Program-made: the position numbers and the translations under genes
Notes under the pieces: model-generated
What the model was told of the DNA's origin: nothing
The model's database searches: none
What the model saw: only the letters and a program-made list of their open reading frames with translations
In this document: positions 48,740-58,471 of the stretch, piece by piece
How the letters are laid out: each line of letters opens with the position of its first letter
Numbering within the stretch: the stretch's first letter is position 1
NCBI GenBank assembly: GCA_031081675.1
Contig: JAVHLZ010000009.1
Location: 1-64,000, forward strand
DNA from: Armatimonadota bacterium
GTDB taxonomy: Bacteria > Sysuimicrobiota > Sysuimicrobiia > Sysuimicrobiales > Kaftiobacteriaceae
Direction of reading: 5' to 3'
Length of the DNA stretch: 64,000 bases

Positions 48740-49020
48740 TCGTCGTCGGCCTGCTGCTGGCCGCCGCATTCGCGGTGTTCGTCTGGCAGAACCGGACGCC
48801 GGTGACCGTCGCCTTCCTGTCCTGGCGCTACGACACCACCCTCGGCATCGCCGTGGTGGCGGCGCTGGCTGCGGGAGCGCTGGCGATGTACCTGGTGGCC
48901 CTGGTCCGCGAACAGCGGCTGCGGGCGCTCCTGCGCACCGCCGAGTCCCGCACCCGGGCGGCGGAGTCGCGGCTGCGGGAGGTGGAGCGACAGCGGGAGG
49001 CCGCCGAGGACCAGACCTGA
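48736..49020 (+). CDS. LapA-domain (DUF1049) membrane protein
   Basis: 94 aa. Two membrane helices (IVVGLLLAAAFAVFVWQNRTPV with the family WQN motif, and AVVAALAAGALAMYLVALV) followed by a charged coiled coil. In enterobacteria LapA/LapB regulate lipopolysaccharide assembly; here the role is unknown. It overlaps secF by 4 nt (ATGA). Confidence 0.85.
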   Translation: MIVVGLLLAAAFAVFVWQNRTPVTVAFLSWRYDTTLGIAVVAALAAGALAMYLVALVREQRLRALLRTAESRTRAAESRLREVERQREAAEDQT

Positions 49021-49072
49021 CCGGACGCGTCCGGGTCGTCCGTCGGACCCGGCGGCGCCGCCCCGTTCGCCG

Positions 49073-52000
49073 GTGAGTTCGCTCATCCCTCCCGGCACCG
49101 TTCTCCGGGACGGCCCACCCGCGCGGTGGGTCGTCCTCCCGCCTGCCCCGCAGGCGGATGACCTGGCGCGGGCGCTGGGCCTCCACCCGGTGGCCGCGCG
49201 CATCCTCTGCGCCCGCGGCCAGGCGGCTCCCGCCCAGGCCCGGCGGTTCCTGGACTGCCCCCTGGACGACCTGGAGGATCCCGAGCGCATCGTGGACATT
49301 CCCCGCGCGGCCGACCGCCTGGCGGCGGCGGTGCGACGCGGGGAGCCGATCGCCGTCTACGGCGACTACGACGCCGACGGGGTCTGCGGGACGGCCATCC
49401 TCCTGCGGGGCCTGGCGCAGGTGGGCGCGGCGGTGCGCTTTCTCATCCCCCACCGGCTGCGGGACGGCTACGGAGTGCGCGACGCGCTCCTTCTTGCCCT
49501 GGCAGACGACGGCCACCGCCTGGTGGTGACCGTAGACTGCGGCGTCACCGCCGTGGACGAGGTGGCCCGGGCCGTCTCCCGGGGGCAGGAGGTCATCGTC
49601 GTGGACCACCACCAGCCCGGACACCGCCTCCCGGCGGCTGCGGCGGTGGTGGACCCCTGGAGGGCCGACGCGCCGGGTTCCTTCCGGGAGTACGCGGCCG
49701 CGGGGTTGGCCTTCCAGCTCCTGCGGGCAGTCCGCCGCCGGCTGGGGGTGCCGGACCTGCCGGCCGACGTGCTGGACCTGGCCGCGGTGGGCACGATCGC
49801 CGACGTGGTGCCCCTCCGCGGACCCAACCGCATCCTGGCCCGGTGGGGGTTGCACAGACTGTCCACCGGACCGTGCGCCGGCCTGGCCGCCCTGGCGGCC
49901 GCGGCCGGACTGACGGGGGAGATCACCGCGCGCCACGTGGGATTCATCCTGGCCCCGCGGCTGAACGCGGCAGGGCGTCTGGCCGACGCCGCAGCCGCGG
50001 TGCGGCTGCTGACCACCGAGGATCCGGCGGAGGCCGGCGCGCTGGCCGGCCAGCTGGACGCCCTCAACCAGCAGCGCCGGGCCCTGTGCGACCAGATCCT
50101 GGACCAGGCCCTCCAGCAGGTGGCCGCCGGAGGCCTGGAGCGGGCGCCGGCCGTGGTGGTGGCCGGAGAGGGGTGGCATCCCGGCGTCCTCGGCATCGTC
50201 GCGGGCCAGCTCTGTGAGCGTTACTACCGGCCGGCGGTGGTCCTGACCATCCAGGAAGGCCGGGCCCGGGGGTCGGCCCGCAGCATTCCGGCGCTCCACC
50301 TGGTCCAGGCGCTGGCCGACTGCGCCGACGTGCTGGAACGATACGGGGGACACGCCCAGGCCGCCGGGGTGGAGGTGCGGGCCGACCGGATCGAGGAGTT
50401 CGCCCGGCGCTTCACCGGAGCGGTGGCGGCCCGCCTCCGGCCCGACGACCTGGTCCCCACTCTGACCATCGACGCCGAGATCCGTCTGTCCGACCTCACC
50501 CTCGAGCTGGCCGAACAGCTGCGGCGGATGGAGCCGTTCGGCGCGGGCAACCCGGAACCCATCCTGGCCTGCCGGGGGTTGGTGGCCCTCGCCACCCGGG
50601 CGGTCGGCGACGGCCAGCACCTGCGCCTGGGCGTCACCGACGGCCTGTCCTACGCCGAGGCGGTGGGGTTCCACATGGGCGACGCCTCCGAGGTGCTGGC
50701 GTTCACCCGCGCCACGGTGGACCTGGCGGGCGCCCTCGCCGTGGACCCCTGGACCGATCCGCCGCGGCCGCACCTGGTGGTGCGGGACCTGGTGGCCCCC
50801 GGCCTGGATCTGGACGAGGTGCTCAGCGACGGGCGGCTGCTCCTGGAGAGGCTGTTCGCCCGCGCCGCCGACTACCTCGCCGACGACGCCCGGGCCGTGG
50901 AGCAGGCGGAGGCATTCTTCACCAAGGTGGTGGGGGTCACGTTCGAGGGCCGCCAGCAGGTGGTGGCAGGTCTGCGGCCCGGGGACGCGCTGCGCCTGCG
51001 CCGGGAGCCGCGCAACCCCCACGACCCCCATGCCGTGCAGGTGCTGACCGCGTCCGGAGTCCCCGTCGGCTACCTCAGCGCCCGCCTGGCCGGCCGGATC
51101 GCGCCGTCGCTGGACGCCGGCGTCCGCTACGCCGTCACCGTCGCCCAGGTCACCGGCGGCGGGGACCGCCCTCACGGCCTGAACATCTCCGTGCACAGGC
51201 AGGACGACGCCGGGGACCTCGGGCCCCGGCGGGTCGCCTGTGCGGGAGACCCCCCGCACGCGCTGGTGGACCGCCTCCGCCCGCACCTTTTGGGGGACCG
51301 GCCGCTGCGGGACGTCCAGCGACGCGTTGTGGACCTGCTGCTGTCGGGGCGCCCGGTGGCGGGAGTCGTGGGGCCGGCCGCCGAGCGGCGGGCGGTGATG
51401 GGGGTCGCCGGGGCGTGCTGGGCGGCGGCCGGATGCGGCCTGGCGGTGCTGGCGGTACCGCTCGCCAGCCAGGTGGACCGGTGGTACGAGCGCCTGGCGC
51501 CCCGCCTGCGGAGGCTGGGCATCTCCTGCGCGCGCGCCCACGGAGCCCTGGGGTGGCGGGCGCGGCAGCGGCTGGCCGGCGTGGCCCGCGAGGGACCGGC
51601 CGTCGTCCTGTGCAGCCTGGAGTATCTGCGCGCCACCCTCGCGGGCGAGGCGGAGGTGGAGCTGCGCCCGTCTTTGCTTGTGGTGGATTGCGAACCTACA
51701 ATAGACGGTACTACGCTGGATCTGGACGCGGCGGGCGGGCCCGCAGCGGTCCTGGGAGGCCGGGCGGACGCGGTCCGCCGGTGGATGCGGGCGGCCGAGG
51801 TCGTCCGGGACGAGGCCGTGCGGCCGCAGCTGGGGCTGGTGGACCGCCGCGGGATCGCCGCCGCAGAGCGGGAGGAGATGATCGCCCGGATCGCCGGGCG
51901 AGGGGAGAAGACTGTGGTGTACGTGGGCACGCGGCCGCAGGCGGTGGAGCTGGCGCGGCGCCTGCGGGAGGCCGCCGGCGGGCAGGTGGCTTACTATCAC

Positions 52001-52630
52001 GATGGCCTGCCGCTGCGGGTGCGGGAGGTGATCGAGCAGCTGCTCGCCGACGGCAAGATCCGGACCCTGGTGGCCGCCGACCTGCCGGGCGCCGTCCCTG
52101 TGGACCTCCGCCAGATGGTGGTGGCGGGAATCCCGGCGCACCGGGCAGACCTGGTGGACCTGATCGCCGCCGCCGGGAGGGACGGGCGGCAGGCCGCGGT
52201 GACGCTGGCCTGCCGGCGGGAGGACGTCGGCGACCTGCGGGCCGCTGTCTCCGCCCGGCACCCGGCCCGGGACGTCCTGGCTGCCCTGTACCGGGCGGTG
52301 CGGGCGCGTGCGGAGCGCGCGGGCGAGATGAGCTGGCCCGACGAGGGGCTGGCCGCCGACCTCCGCCAGGCGGGCATCGGCTCCCGGACGGCCTCCGTCG
52401 GCCTGGAGATCCTGGCCGAAGCCGGGGTCCTGACCCGCGAGTACGACGGGGAGCGGTGGCGGATCTCGCTGGTCCCGGGGGGGCGGCGCGAGCTGGCCAC
52501 ATCGCTGCGCTACGCCGAAGGGCGCCGCGAGGAGGCGGCGGCCGCCGACGTGGCCCGGTGGGCGTTCGGGCCGCTGGTGGACATTCTGACGGAGGCGGCC
52601 GGGCCGGCGGACGGAGGCATCCCGCGGTGA
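49073..52630 (+). CDS. recJ: RecJ exonuclease fused to HIRAN and inactive RecQ-like helicase domains
   Basis: 1185 aa, about twice a normal RecJ. Residues 1-560 are a 5'-3' single-strand exonuclease with DYDADG (98-103), TVDCGVT, DHH (179-181), DHHA1 (GWHPGVLGIVAGQL, YGGHAQAAGV) and the OB fold. Residues about 615-710 are a HIRAN domain (GVTFEGRQ ... REPRNPHDPHAV ... VGYLSARLA). Residues about 745-1090 resemble a RecQ-type SF2 helicase, but Walker A (GVVGPAAERRAVM) lacks GKT and motif II reads VVDCEP; YVGTRPQAVELARRLR and AYYHDGLP keep the C-terminal lobe. GTG 49073 has no clear ribosome site. It overlaps rel by 4 nt. Confidence 0.9.
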   Translation: MSSLIPPGTVLRDGPPARWVVLPPAPQADDLARALGLHPVAARILCARGQAAPAQARRFLDCPLDDLEDPERIVDIPRAADRLAAAVRRGEPIAVYGDYDADGVCGTAILLRGLAQVGAAVRFLIPHRLRDGYGVRDALLLALADDGHRLVVTVDCGVTAVDEVARAVSRGQEVIVVDHHQPGHRLPAAAAVVDPWRADAPGSFREYAAAGLAFQLLRAVRRRLGVPDLPADVLDLAAVGTIADVVPLRGPNRILARWGLHRLSTGPCAGLAALAAAAGLTGEITARHVGFILAPRLNAAGRLADAAAAVRLLTTEDPAEAGALAGQLDALNQQRRALCDQILDQALQQVAAGGLERAPAVVVAGEGWHPGVLGIVAGQLCERYYRPAVVLTIQEGRARGSARSIPALHLVQALADCADVLERYGGHAQAAGVEVRADRIEEFARRFTGAVAARLRPDDLVPTLTIDAEIRLSDLTLELAEQLRRMEPFGAGNPEPILACRGLVALATRAVGDGQHLRLGVTDGLSYAEAVGFHMGDASEVLAFTRATVDLAGALAVDPWTDPPRPHLVVRDLVAPGLDLDEVLSDGRLLLERLFARAADYLADDARAVEQAEAFFTKVVGVTFEGRQQVVAGLRPGDALRLRREPRNPHDPHAVQVLTASGVPVGYLSARLAGRIAPSLDAGVRYAVTVAQVTGGGDRPHGLNISVHRQDDAGDLGPRRVACAGDPPHALVDRLRPHLLGDRPLRDVQRRVVDLLLSGRPVAGVVGPAAERRAVMGVAGACWAAAGCGLAVLAVPLASQVDRWYERLAPRLRRLGISCARAHGALGWRARQRLAGVAREGPAVVLCSLEYLRATLAGEAEVELRPSLLVVDCEPTIDGTTLDLDAAGGPAAVLGGRADAVRRWMRAAEVVRDEAVRPQLGLVDRRGIAAAEREEMIARIAGRGEKTVVYVGTRPQAVELARRLREAAGGQVAYYHDGLPLRVREVIEQLLADGKIRTLVAADLPGAVPVDLRQMVVAGIPAHRADLVDLIAAAGRDGRQAAVTLACRREDVGDLRAAVSARHPARDVLAALYRAVRARAERAGEMSWPDEGLAADLRQAGIGSRTASVGLEILAEAGVLTREYDGERWRISLVPGGRRELATSLRYAEGRREEAAAADVARWAFGPLVDILTEAAGPADGGIPR

Positions 52631-54831
52631 AGTGGCTGCAGGCCCGACAGTCGGGCGTGTTTGCGGACCTGCCGGCGGACGTCCAGCAGCTGCTGGCCCG
52701 CCTGCGGGAGCAGTTCCCGCGGGCCGACCTGGACGTGGTACGGGCAGCCTACCTGTTCGCCGAGCAGGCGCACCGGGCGCAGACCCGGGCATCGGGGGAC
52801 CCCTACATCACCCACGCGGTGGCGGTGGCCTCCGTCCTGGTGGAGCTGCGCCTGGACCCGGTGACCGTGGCCGCGGGGCTGCTCCACGACGTGGCCGAGG
52901 ACACGGGCGTGACCCTCCAGCAGGTGGAGGAGCACTTCGGTCCCGAGATCGCCGCGCTGGTGGACGGGGTCACCAAGCTGGGCCGCATCGAGTGGATGAG
53001 CCGGGAGCAGCGGCAGGCCGAAAGCCTGCGCAAGATGTTCCTGGCCATGGCCAGCGACATCCGCATCGTCCTCATCAAGCTGGCCGACCGCCTGCACAAC
53101 ATGCGCACTCTCCAGTACCTGCCCGAGTGGAAGCAGCGGCGCACCGCCCAGGAGACCCTGGACATCTACGCCCCCCTGGCCGAACGCCTGGGAATCGGCC
53201 GCATCCAGCGGGAGCTGGAGGACCTGGCGTTCGCGGTCCTGCAGCCCGACGCCTACCAGGAGATCCGCCGCCAGCTGGCCGAGGCCGAAAGCAGCCGTGC
53301 CCAGTTCCTGGAGCAGGTGGCCGACACCCTGCACCGGGAGCTGAACCGGGCCGGCGTCCGGGTGGCCCGGGACCGCATCACCGCCCGGCCCAAGCACGTG
53401 TACAGCATCTGGAAGAAGATGCAGCGGCCCAAGTACGCCGGCCAGCCGGTGGCCCGCATCTACGACCGGCTCGGGGTGCGGGTGATCCTGGACGACGTCA
53501 AGGACTGCTACGCGGCCCTGGGGGTGGTGCACTCGCTGTGGAAGCCCATCCCCGGGGAGTTCGACGACTACATCGCCAACCCCAAGACCAGCGGCTACCA
53601 GTCCCTGCACACCACCGTGCTCTACCAGGGCGAGCCCCTGGAGATCCAGATCCGGACCCTCCAGATGCACCGGGAGGCGGAACACGGCATCGCCGCCCAC
53701 TGGAAGTACAAGGAAGGGCGGCCGGCCGAAAAGGAGTTCGAGCAGAAGCTGGCCTGGCTGCGCCAGCTGCTGGAGTGGCACGCGGAGCTGCAGGACGCCC
53801 GGGCGTTCGTGCGATCGGTGAAGATGGACCTCTTCCAGAACGAGGTGTTCGTCTTCACCCCCAAGGGCGACGTGATCGACCTGCCGGCGGGGGCCACCCC
53901 CGTGGACTTCGCCTACCGGATCCACACCGACGTGGGCCACCGGTGCGTGGGGGCGCGCGTCAACGGCCGGCTGGTCCCCCTGTCCCACCGGCTGCGCACC
54001 GGCGACATCGTCGAGATCCTCACCAGCAAGACCGAGGGCCGCCCCAGCCGCGACTGGCTGACATTCGTGGTCACCACCAACGCCCGCGCCAAGATCCGCC
54101 AGTGGTTCAAGAAGGAGGCCCGGGAGGAGAACATCCAGCGCGGGCGGGAGATGCTGGAGAAGGAGCTGCGCCGGCTGGGGCTGCTGGCCCAGCTGCGCCC
54201 CGAGCGCCTGCGGGAGGTCGCCCCGCGCCTGGGGCTGGCCGGCGACGAGGACCTGCTGGCGGCGCTGGGCAACGGCGACGTCTCCCTGCTGCAGGTGGTG
54301 CAGGCCCTGCGGCCGCCGGATGCTGCCCGGCCGGCCGAGGCGGGCGGCGAGCCGGCCCCCCTGCCGCCGCGGCCGGCGGCGCCGGGAGGGGTGCGCGTGC
54401 GCGGGGCGGACAACGTCCTCACCCGTCTGTCCCGCTGCTGCACCCCGCTGCCCGGCGACCGCATCATCGGCTATGTGACCCGGGGGCGGGGGGTGGCCAT
54501 TCACCGCCAGGATTGCCCCAACGTCAAGGCGCTGGGCGCGCACCCGGAGCGCTTCCTGGAGGTGGAGTGGGAGTCCATCCCCGAGGGCAGCTACCCGGTG
54601 GAGATCGAGGTGGCGGCGTTTGACCGGGTGGGCCTGCTCAAGGACATCCTGGCCGCCATCGCCGACACCAAGACCAACGTGGTCTCGGTGAACGCCCGGG
54701 TGCGGCGGGACAAGATCGGCGTGATCAACGTGGTCCTGGACATCCGCAGCCTCGCCCAGCTGCACACGGTGATGGAGAAGGTGGGCCGGGTTCCCGAGGT
54801 GTACTCGGTGGAGCGGGTGCTGCACGGCTAG
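52627..54831 (+). CDS. rel: Bifunctional (p)ppGpp synthetase/hydrolase Rel
   Basis: 734 aa stringent-response enzyme. The hydrolase HD domain (THAVAVASVL, GLLHDVAEDTG) is intact. The synthetase has RLGVRVIL, DDYIANPKTSGYQSLHTTV (Asn replaced by Ser in the usual NGYQSLH) and EIQIRTLQMHREAEHG with AAHWKYK. TGS (VFVFTPKGDVIDLPAGATPVDFAY), zinc-finger/CC region (RCCTPLPGD) and a C-terminal ACT domain follow. All four regions suggest both activities. GTG overlaps the recJ stop. Confidence 0.95.
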   Translation: MKWLQARQSGVFADLPADVQQLLARLREQFPRADLDVVRAAYLFAEQAHRAQTRASGDPYITHAVAVASVLVELRLDPVTVAAGLLHDVAEDTGVTLQQVEEHFGPEIAALVDGVTKLGRIEWMSREQRQAESLRKMFLAMASDIRIVLIKLADRLHNMRTLQYLPEWKQRRTAQETLDIYAPLAERLGIGRIQRELEDLAFAVLQPDAYQEIRRQLAEAESSRAQFLEQVADTLHRELNRAGVRVARDRITARPKHVYSIWKKMQRPKYAGQPVARIYDRLGVRVILDDVKDCYAALGVVHSLWKPIPGEFDDYIANPKTSGYQSLHTTVLYQGEPLEIQIRTLQMHREAEHGIAAHWKYKEGRPAEKEFEQKLAWLRQLLEWHAELQDARAFVRSVKMDLFQNEVFVFTPKGDVIDLPAGATPVDFAYRIHTDVGHRCVGARVNGRLVPLSHRLRTGDIVEILTSKTEGRPSRDWLTFVVTTNARAKIRQWFKKEAREENIQRGREMLEKELRRLGLLAQLRPERLREVAPRLGLAGDEDLLAALGNGDVSLLQVVQALRPPDAARPAEAGGEPAPLPPRPAAPGGVRVRGADNVLTRLSRCCTPLPGDRIIGYVTRGRGVAIHRQDCPNVKALGAHPERFLEVEWESIPEGSYPVEIEVAAFDRVGLLKDILAAIADTKTNVVSVNARVRRDKIGVINVVLDIRSLAQLHTVMEKVGRVPEVYSVERVLHG

Positions 54832-54872
54832 GCGGCCCCCCGGCCCCGCCGGGCCGGCGGCCAGCAGATCCC

Positions 54873-55295
54873 ATGGCGTCCCGAACCGATCTGACCCGCC
54901 TGCTGGAGGTGCACCGGCGCGCCGTCAACGCCCGGGACCTGGAGGCGCTGATGGCGCTGTACGCCGAGGACGCCGTCCTGGAGTTTCCCGCCAGCCCCCG
55001 GGTGGAGGGCAAGGCCCAGATCCGCCGGGCGTACCAGTCGTTCTTCGACAACTGGGAGGAGACCAGCGCCTACCGGGTGGTGGTCATCCAGGGCAACACG
55101 GCGGCGGTGGAGGGGACCGTCACCGGGCGCCACAAGACCCTGCACCTGCGGATCCCCGGCCGGATTCCCACGGCGGCCCGCACCTACCGGCACGACTTCG
55201 CCATGTTCATCGACGTGCAGGACGGCAAGATCATCCGCCAGCGGGTCTACTTCGACGCCCGGGAGCTGGTGCGCCAGCTGCTGGGCCAGGACTGA
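54873..55295 (+). CDS. NTF2-like (SnoaL) family protein
   Basis: 140 aa cone-shaped alpha+beta fold. Pattern: HRRAVNARDLEALMALYAEDAVLEFPASP, in two parts the helix and the EDA turn, then GKAQIRRAYQSFF and DGKIIRQRVYFD. Members bind or isomerise small molecules, but no catalytic residues can be assigned. It lies 41 nt after rel and may be cotranscribed. Confidence 0.8.
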   Translation: MASRTDLTRLLEVHRRAVNARDLEALMALYAEDAVLEFPASPRVEGKAQIRRAYQSFFDNWEETSAYRVVVIQGNTAAVEGTVTGRHKTLHLRIPGRIPTAARTYRHDFAMFIDVQDGKIIRQRVYFDARELVRQLLGQD

Positions 55296-55387
55296 TCCCG
55301 GCAGGGCCGGCCCCGGCGACGTCTAACAGTAGGAGAGTACCAGCCGGTCCGTGCCGCTGCGGCACGCCGGATCCAGGAGGGTCGCCG

Positions 55388-56578
55388 GTGTCCCAGCGCA
55401 TCGCCGCCGCCCGGGTGGGCGTGTTCACCGAATCGGTCATCCGGGAGATGACGCGCCTGTGTCTGGAGTACGGGGGCGTCAACCTGGCCCAGGGGTTTCC
55501 CGACTTCGACCCGCCCGCCGCCCTGCTGGACGCCGCCGCGCGCGCGCTGCGGGAGGGGTACAACCAGTACGCCATCACCTGGGGCTCGCCGCGGCTGCGG
55601 CAGGCCATCGCCGCGAAGGTGGCCTGGTACAACGGGCTGGAGGTGGACCCCGAGCAGCACATCACCGTGACCTGCGGCGCCACCGAGGCCATGATGGCCA
55701 CCCTCCTGGCGCTGGTGGATCCCGGGGACGAGGTGGTCATCTTCGAGCCGTTCTACGAGAACTACGGCCCCGACGCGATCCTGGCGGGCGCCACGCCGCG
55801 CTATGTGCGGCTGCACCTGGACGACCCCCAGGTGGCGTTCGACCCCGGGGAGCTGACCCGGGCGTTCTCCCGCCGCACCCGGGCCATCATCGTCAACACC
55901 CCCCACAACCCCACCGGCAAGGTCTTCACCCGCGCCGAGCTGGAGCTGATCGCCGATCTGTGCCGCCACTACGGCGCCGTGGCCGTCACCGACGAGGTGT
56001 ACGAGCACCTGCTCTATGACGGCGCCACCCACGTCAGCCTGGCAGCGCTGCCGGGGATGGCCGAGCGCACGGTGACCATCAACAGCGTGAGCAAGACCTA
56101 CAGCGTCACCGGGTGGCGGGTGGGGTGGGCGATCTGCCGTCACCCCGCCCTCACCACGGGGATTCGCAAGGCCCACGACTTCCTCACGGTGGGCGCCGCG
56201 GCCCCCCTGCAGGAGGCGGCGGTCACGGCCCTGGCCTTTCCCCCCACCTACTACACCGACCTGGCGGCGCTGTACCGCCGCAAGAGGGACCGCCTGCTGC
56301 AGATCCTGGAGCGGTACGGCTTCCGCTGCCTGCCTCCCCGCGGCGCCTACTACATCATGGCGGCCATCGACCGGTTCACCCCCGACGACGTGGCCTTCGC
56401 CCACACCCTGGTCAAGGAGATCGGGGTGGCCGCCGTGCCCGGCAGCAGTTTCTTCCACGAGCCCTCCCTGGGGCGCGGCTACGTCCGCTTCGCGTTTCCC
56501 AAGCGGGACGAGACCCTGGACGAGGTCGACCGCCGCCTGGCCCGACTGCCGGCCGCCGCCGGCAGCCTGTTCCGCTGA
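55388..56578 (+). CDS. PLP-dependent aminotransferase (class I/II, KAT/methionine type)
   Basis: 396 aa fold-type I enzyme. N-terminal NLAQGFPDFDPP typical of kynurenine/methionine aminotransferases, TCGATEAMMATLLAL, NTPHNPTGKV, VTDEVYEHL and the PLP lysine in SVSKTYSVTGWRVGW; the substrate-binding Arg is in GYVRFAFPKRDE. It probably transaminates an aromatic or sulphur amino acid with a 2-oxoacid. A kynureninase-like gene follows 28 nt later, hinting at tryptophan catabolism. GTG start. Confidence 0.88.
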   Translation: MSQRIAAARVGVFTESVIREMTRLCLEYGGVNLAQGFPDFDPPAALLDAAARALREGYNQYAITWGSPRLRQAIAAKVAWYNGLEVDPEQHITVTCGATEAMMATLLALVDPGDEVVIFEPFYENYGPDAILAGATPRYVRLHLDDPQVAFDPGELTRAFSRRTRAIIVNTPHNPTGKVFTRAELELIADLCRHYGAVAVTDEVYEHLLYDGATHVSLAALPGMAERTVTINSVSKTYSVTGWRVGWAICRHPALTTGIRKAHDFLTVGAAAPLQEAAVTALAFPPTYYTDLAALYRRKRDRLLQILERYGFRCLPPRGAYYIMAAIDRFTPDDVAFAHTLVKEIGVAAVPGSSFFHEPSLGRGYVRFAFPKRDETLDEVDRRLARLPAAAGSLFR

Positions 56579-56606
56579 CCCGTCCACCCCACCGAGGCCC
56601 GGCGCC

Positions 56607-57779
56607 GTGGACCCGCAGGCCCCCTCCCCGCCCCCGACGTGGGACGCCTACCGGGCCGAGTTCCCGATCCTGCGGCGGACCACGTACCTCAACACGTGTT
56701 CCCTGGGGGCCCTCTCCCTCCGGGTGGCCGACGCCGTGCAGAGGTTCCTGCGGGAGTGGCACGAGCGGGGCGCAGCGTCGTGGTACGCCCGCTGGCTGCC
56801 GGAAAGCGATCGCCTGCGGACGGTGGTGGCGGGGCTGGTGGGGGCCGATCCGGACGAGGTGGCCCTGTTCCCCTCGGTGAGCGCCGCCCTGGCGGCCGTG
56901 GCCAGCGCGTTCGATTACCGCGACCGGCCGGGGGTGGTGGCCTCGGACCTGGACTTCCCGACCACCGTGTACCAGTGGCTGGTCCGGGAATCGGAGGGGG
57001 TGCAGGTGGACGTGGTCCGCAGTCCGGACCGCCTCACGGTGCCCGTGGACGCCTACCGCCGGGCGGTGGACCGGCGCACGCAGCTGCTGGTGGCCTCCCA
57101 CGTGTACTTCACCAGCGGCGCCATCCAGGATATCGCGGCGCTGGCGGAGGTGGCCCACCGGCAGGGCGCGCTGTGCCTGGTGGACGCCTACCAGGCCGTC
57201 GGCCAGCTGCCCATCGACGTGCGCGCCGCGGGCGTGGACTTCCTGGTCACCGGCGGCCTCAAGTGGCTGCTGGGCGGGCCGGGCATCGCCTTCCTGTACG
57301 CCCGGCGTGAGGTCGCCGAGCGGCTGGCTCCGCGCAGCGTGGGGTGGTTCGCCCACCGGGACCCCTTCGCCTTTGACGTCCGGACGTTCACCTATGCGGC
57401 GGGCGCCCGCCGCTTTGAGGGGGGCACGCCGTCCGTGGCGGCCGTGTACGCCGCCCGCGCCGGCGCGCAGATGGTGGCGGAGGTGGGCGTGGAGCGCATC
57501 CGGCGGCGCCAGGTGGAGCTGGTGGGCCTCCTGGTGGAGGAGGCCCGCCGGGCGGGCCTGCGCCCGCGGGTGCCGGGTGAGGTCGAGAACCTGGCCGGCA
57601 TCGTCACCGTGCCCCGCGAGAATCCCTCCGCCGTGGTCGCAGCCCTCGCCCGCCAGGGCATCGTGGTGGATGCCCGCCCGGGGATCGTCCGCCTGTCGCC
57701 GTACTTCTACAACACGCCCGACGAGTGCGCGCAGGTGGTGCGGGCCCTCTCCGACCTGGACCGCGCCGGCATCCGATGA
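56607..57779 (+). CDS. Class V aminotransferase/kynureninase-like PLP enzyme
   Basis: 390 aa. Class V landmarks: YLNTCSLGALS at the N-terminus, SHVYFTSGAIQD, CLVDAYQAVGQLPIDV (Asp that holds the pyridine ring) and the PLP lysine in TGGLKWLLGGPG. The FEGGTPSVAAVYAA and GIVVDARPGIVRLSPYFYNT segments resemble kynureninase or isopenicillin-N-epimerase-like enzymes. The substrate is not certain. It overlaps the phosphatase gene by 4 nt. Confidence 0.82.
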   Translation: MDPQAPSPPPTWDAYRAEFPILRRTTYLNTCSLGALSLRVADAVQRFLREWHERGAASWYARWLPESDRLRTVVAGLVGADPDEVALFPSVSAALAAVASAFDYRDRPGVVASDLDFPTTVYQWLVRESEGVQVDVVRSPDRLTVPVDAYRRAVDRRTQLLVASHVYFTSGAIQDIAALAEVAHRQGALCLVDAYQAVGQLPIDVRAAGVDFLVTGGLKWLLGGPGIAFLYARREVAERLAPRSVGWFAHRDPFAFDVRTFTYAAGARRFEGGTPSVAAVYAARAGAQMVAEVGVERIRRRQVELVGLLVEEARRAGLRPRVPGEVENLAGIVTVPRENPSAVVAALARQGIVVDARPGIVRLSPYFYNTPDECAQVVRALSDLDRAGIR

Positions 57780-58453
57780 GCCGGATGTCAGGGGTCCCCG
57801 ATCGCGCCCCGCCCGCCGGAGCCACCGTGCACCTGGTCCGCCACGGGATGCACGACTGGCTGCTGCCGGGCCGCAACCGCCTGGCCGGCCGGCTGCCGGG
57901 CGTGCACCTCAACCGGCAGGGCAGGGAGGAGGCGGAGCGCCTGGCCGCCCGGCTCAGGGGGGAGCCGCTGGCGTGGGTGGCCAGCAGCCCCCTGGAACGC
58001 ACCCTGGAGACGGCCGAGATCATCGCCCGTCCCCACGGCCTGGCCGTGGTCCCGGACCCGCGGCTGCTGGAGTGGGCGTTCGGCCCCTGGGAGGGGATGG
58101 AGATCGACGCCATCCGCCGGGCCGACCCGCGCCGGTGGGAGCTGTGGCGGCAGGCGCCCGACCTGTTCTCCCTGGCCGGCGCCGAGACGCTTCAGGAGGT
58201 GGCCGAGCGGATGGAAGCCGCCTACCGGGAGTGGGCCGGCCGGGGCGGGGTGGGGGTGATGGTGTCCCACCAGGACCCCCTGGCCGCCCTGCTGTGCCGG
58301 CTGGTCGGCGCCCCCCTGCGGGCGATGCGGGCGCTGGAGGTGCCCACGGGAGCGCTGGCCACATGCCGGGAGACGCCCTGGGGCACCGTGCTGGTGCGCC
58401 TCAACCCCGGATTCCCGACGAGCGTGGAAACGTGGAAGGTCGAGGGCAAATGA
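57776..58453 (+). CDS. Histidine phosphatase family protein (phosphoglycerate mutase-like)
   Basis: 225 aa. RHG motif in HLVRHGMHDW, second Arg in ASSPLERTLETAEII, Glu in LLEWAFGPWEGM and second catalytic His in VMVSHQDPLAALL. It removes phosphate from small metabolites; specificity is unknown. ATG overlaps the previous stop (ATGA). The last about 10 residues (SVETWKVEG) are encoded by a GTGGAAACGTGGAAGG repeat unit. Confidence 0.88.
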   Translation: MSRMSGVPDRAPPAGATVHLVRHGMHDWLLPGRNRLAGRLPGVHLNRQGREEAERLAARLRGEPLAWVASSPLERTLETAEIIARPHGLAVVPDPRLLEWAFGPWEGMEIDAIRRADPRRWELWRQAPDLFSLAGAETLQEVAERMEAAYREWAGRGGVGVMVSHQDPLAALLCRLVGAPLRAMRALEVPTGALATCRETPWGTVLVRLNPGFPTSVETWKVEGK

Positions 58454-58471
58454 CCACCACCAGCAGTCGTG

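Noticed and set aside
47711-52792. 1693-codon open frame on the minus strand across secD-secF-recJ
   Set aside because: It is composition-driven and antisense to clear genes.
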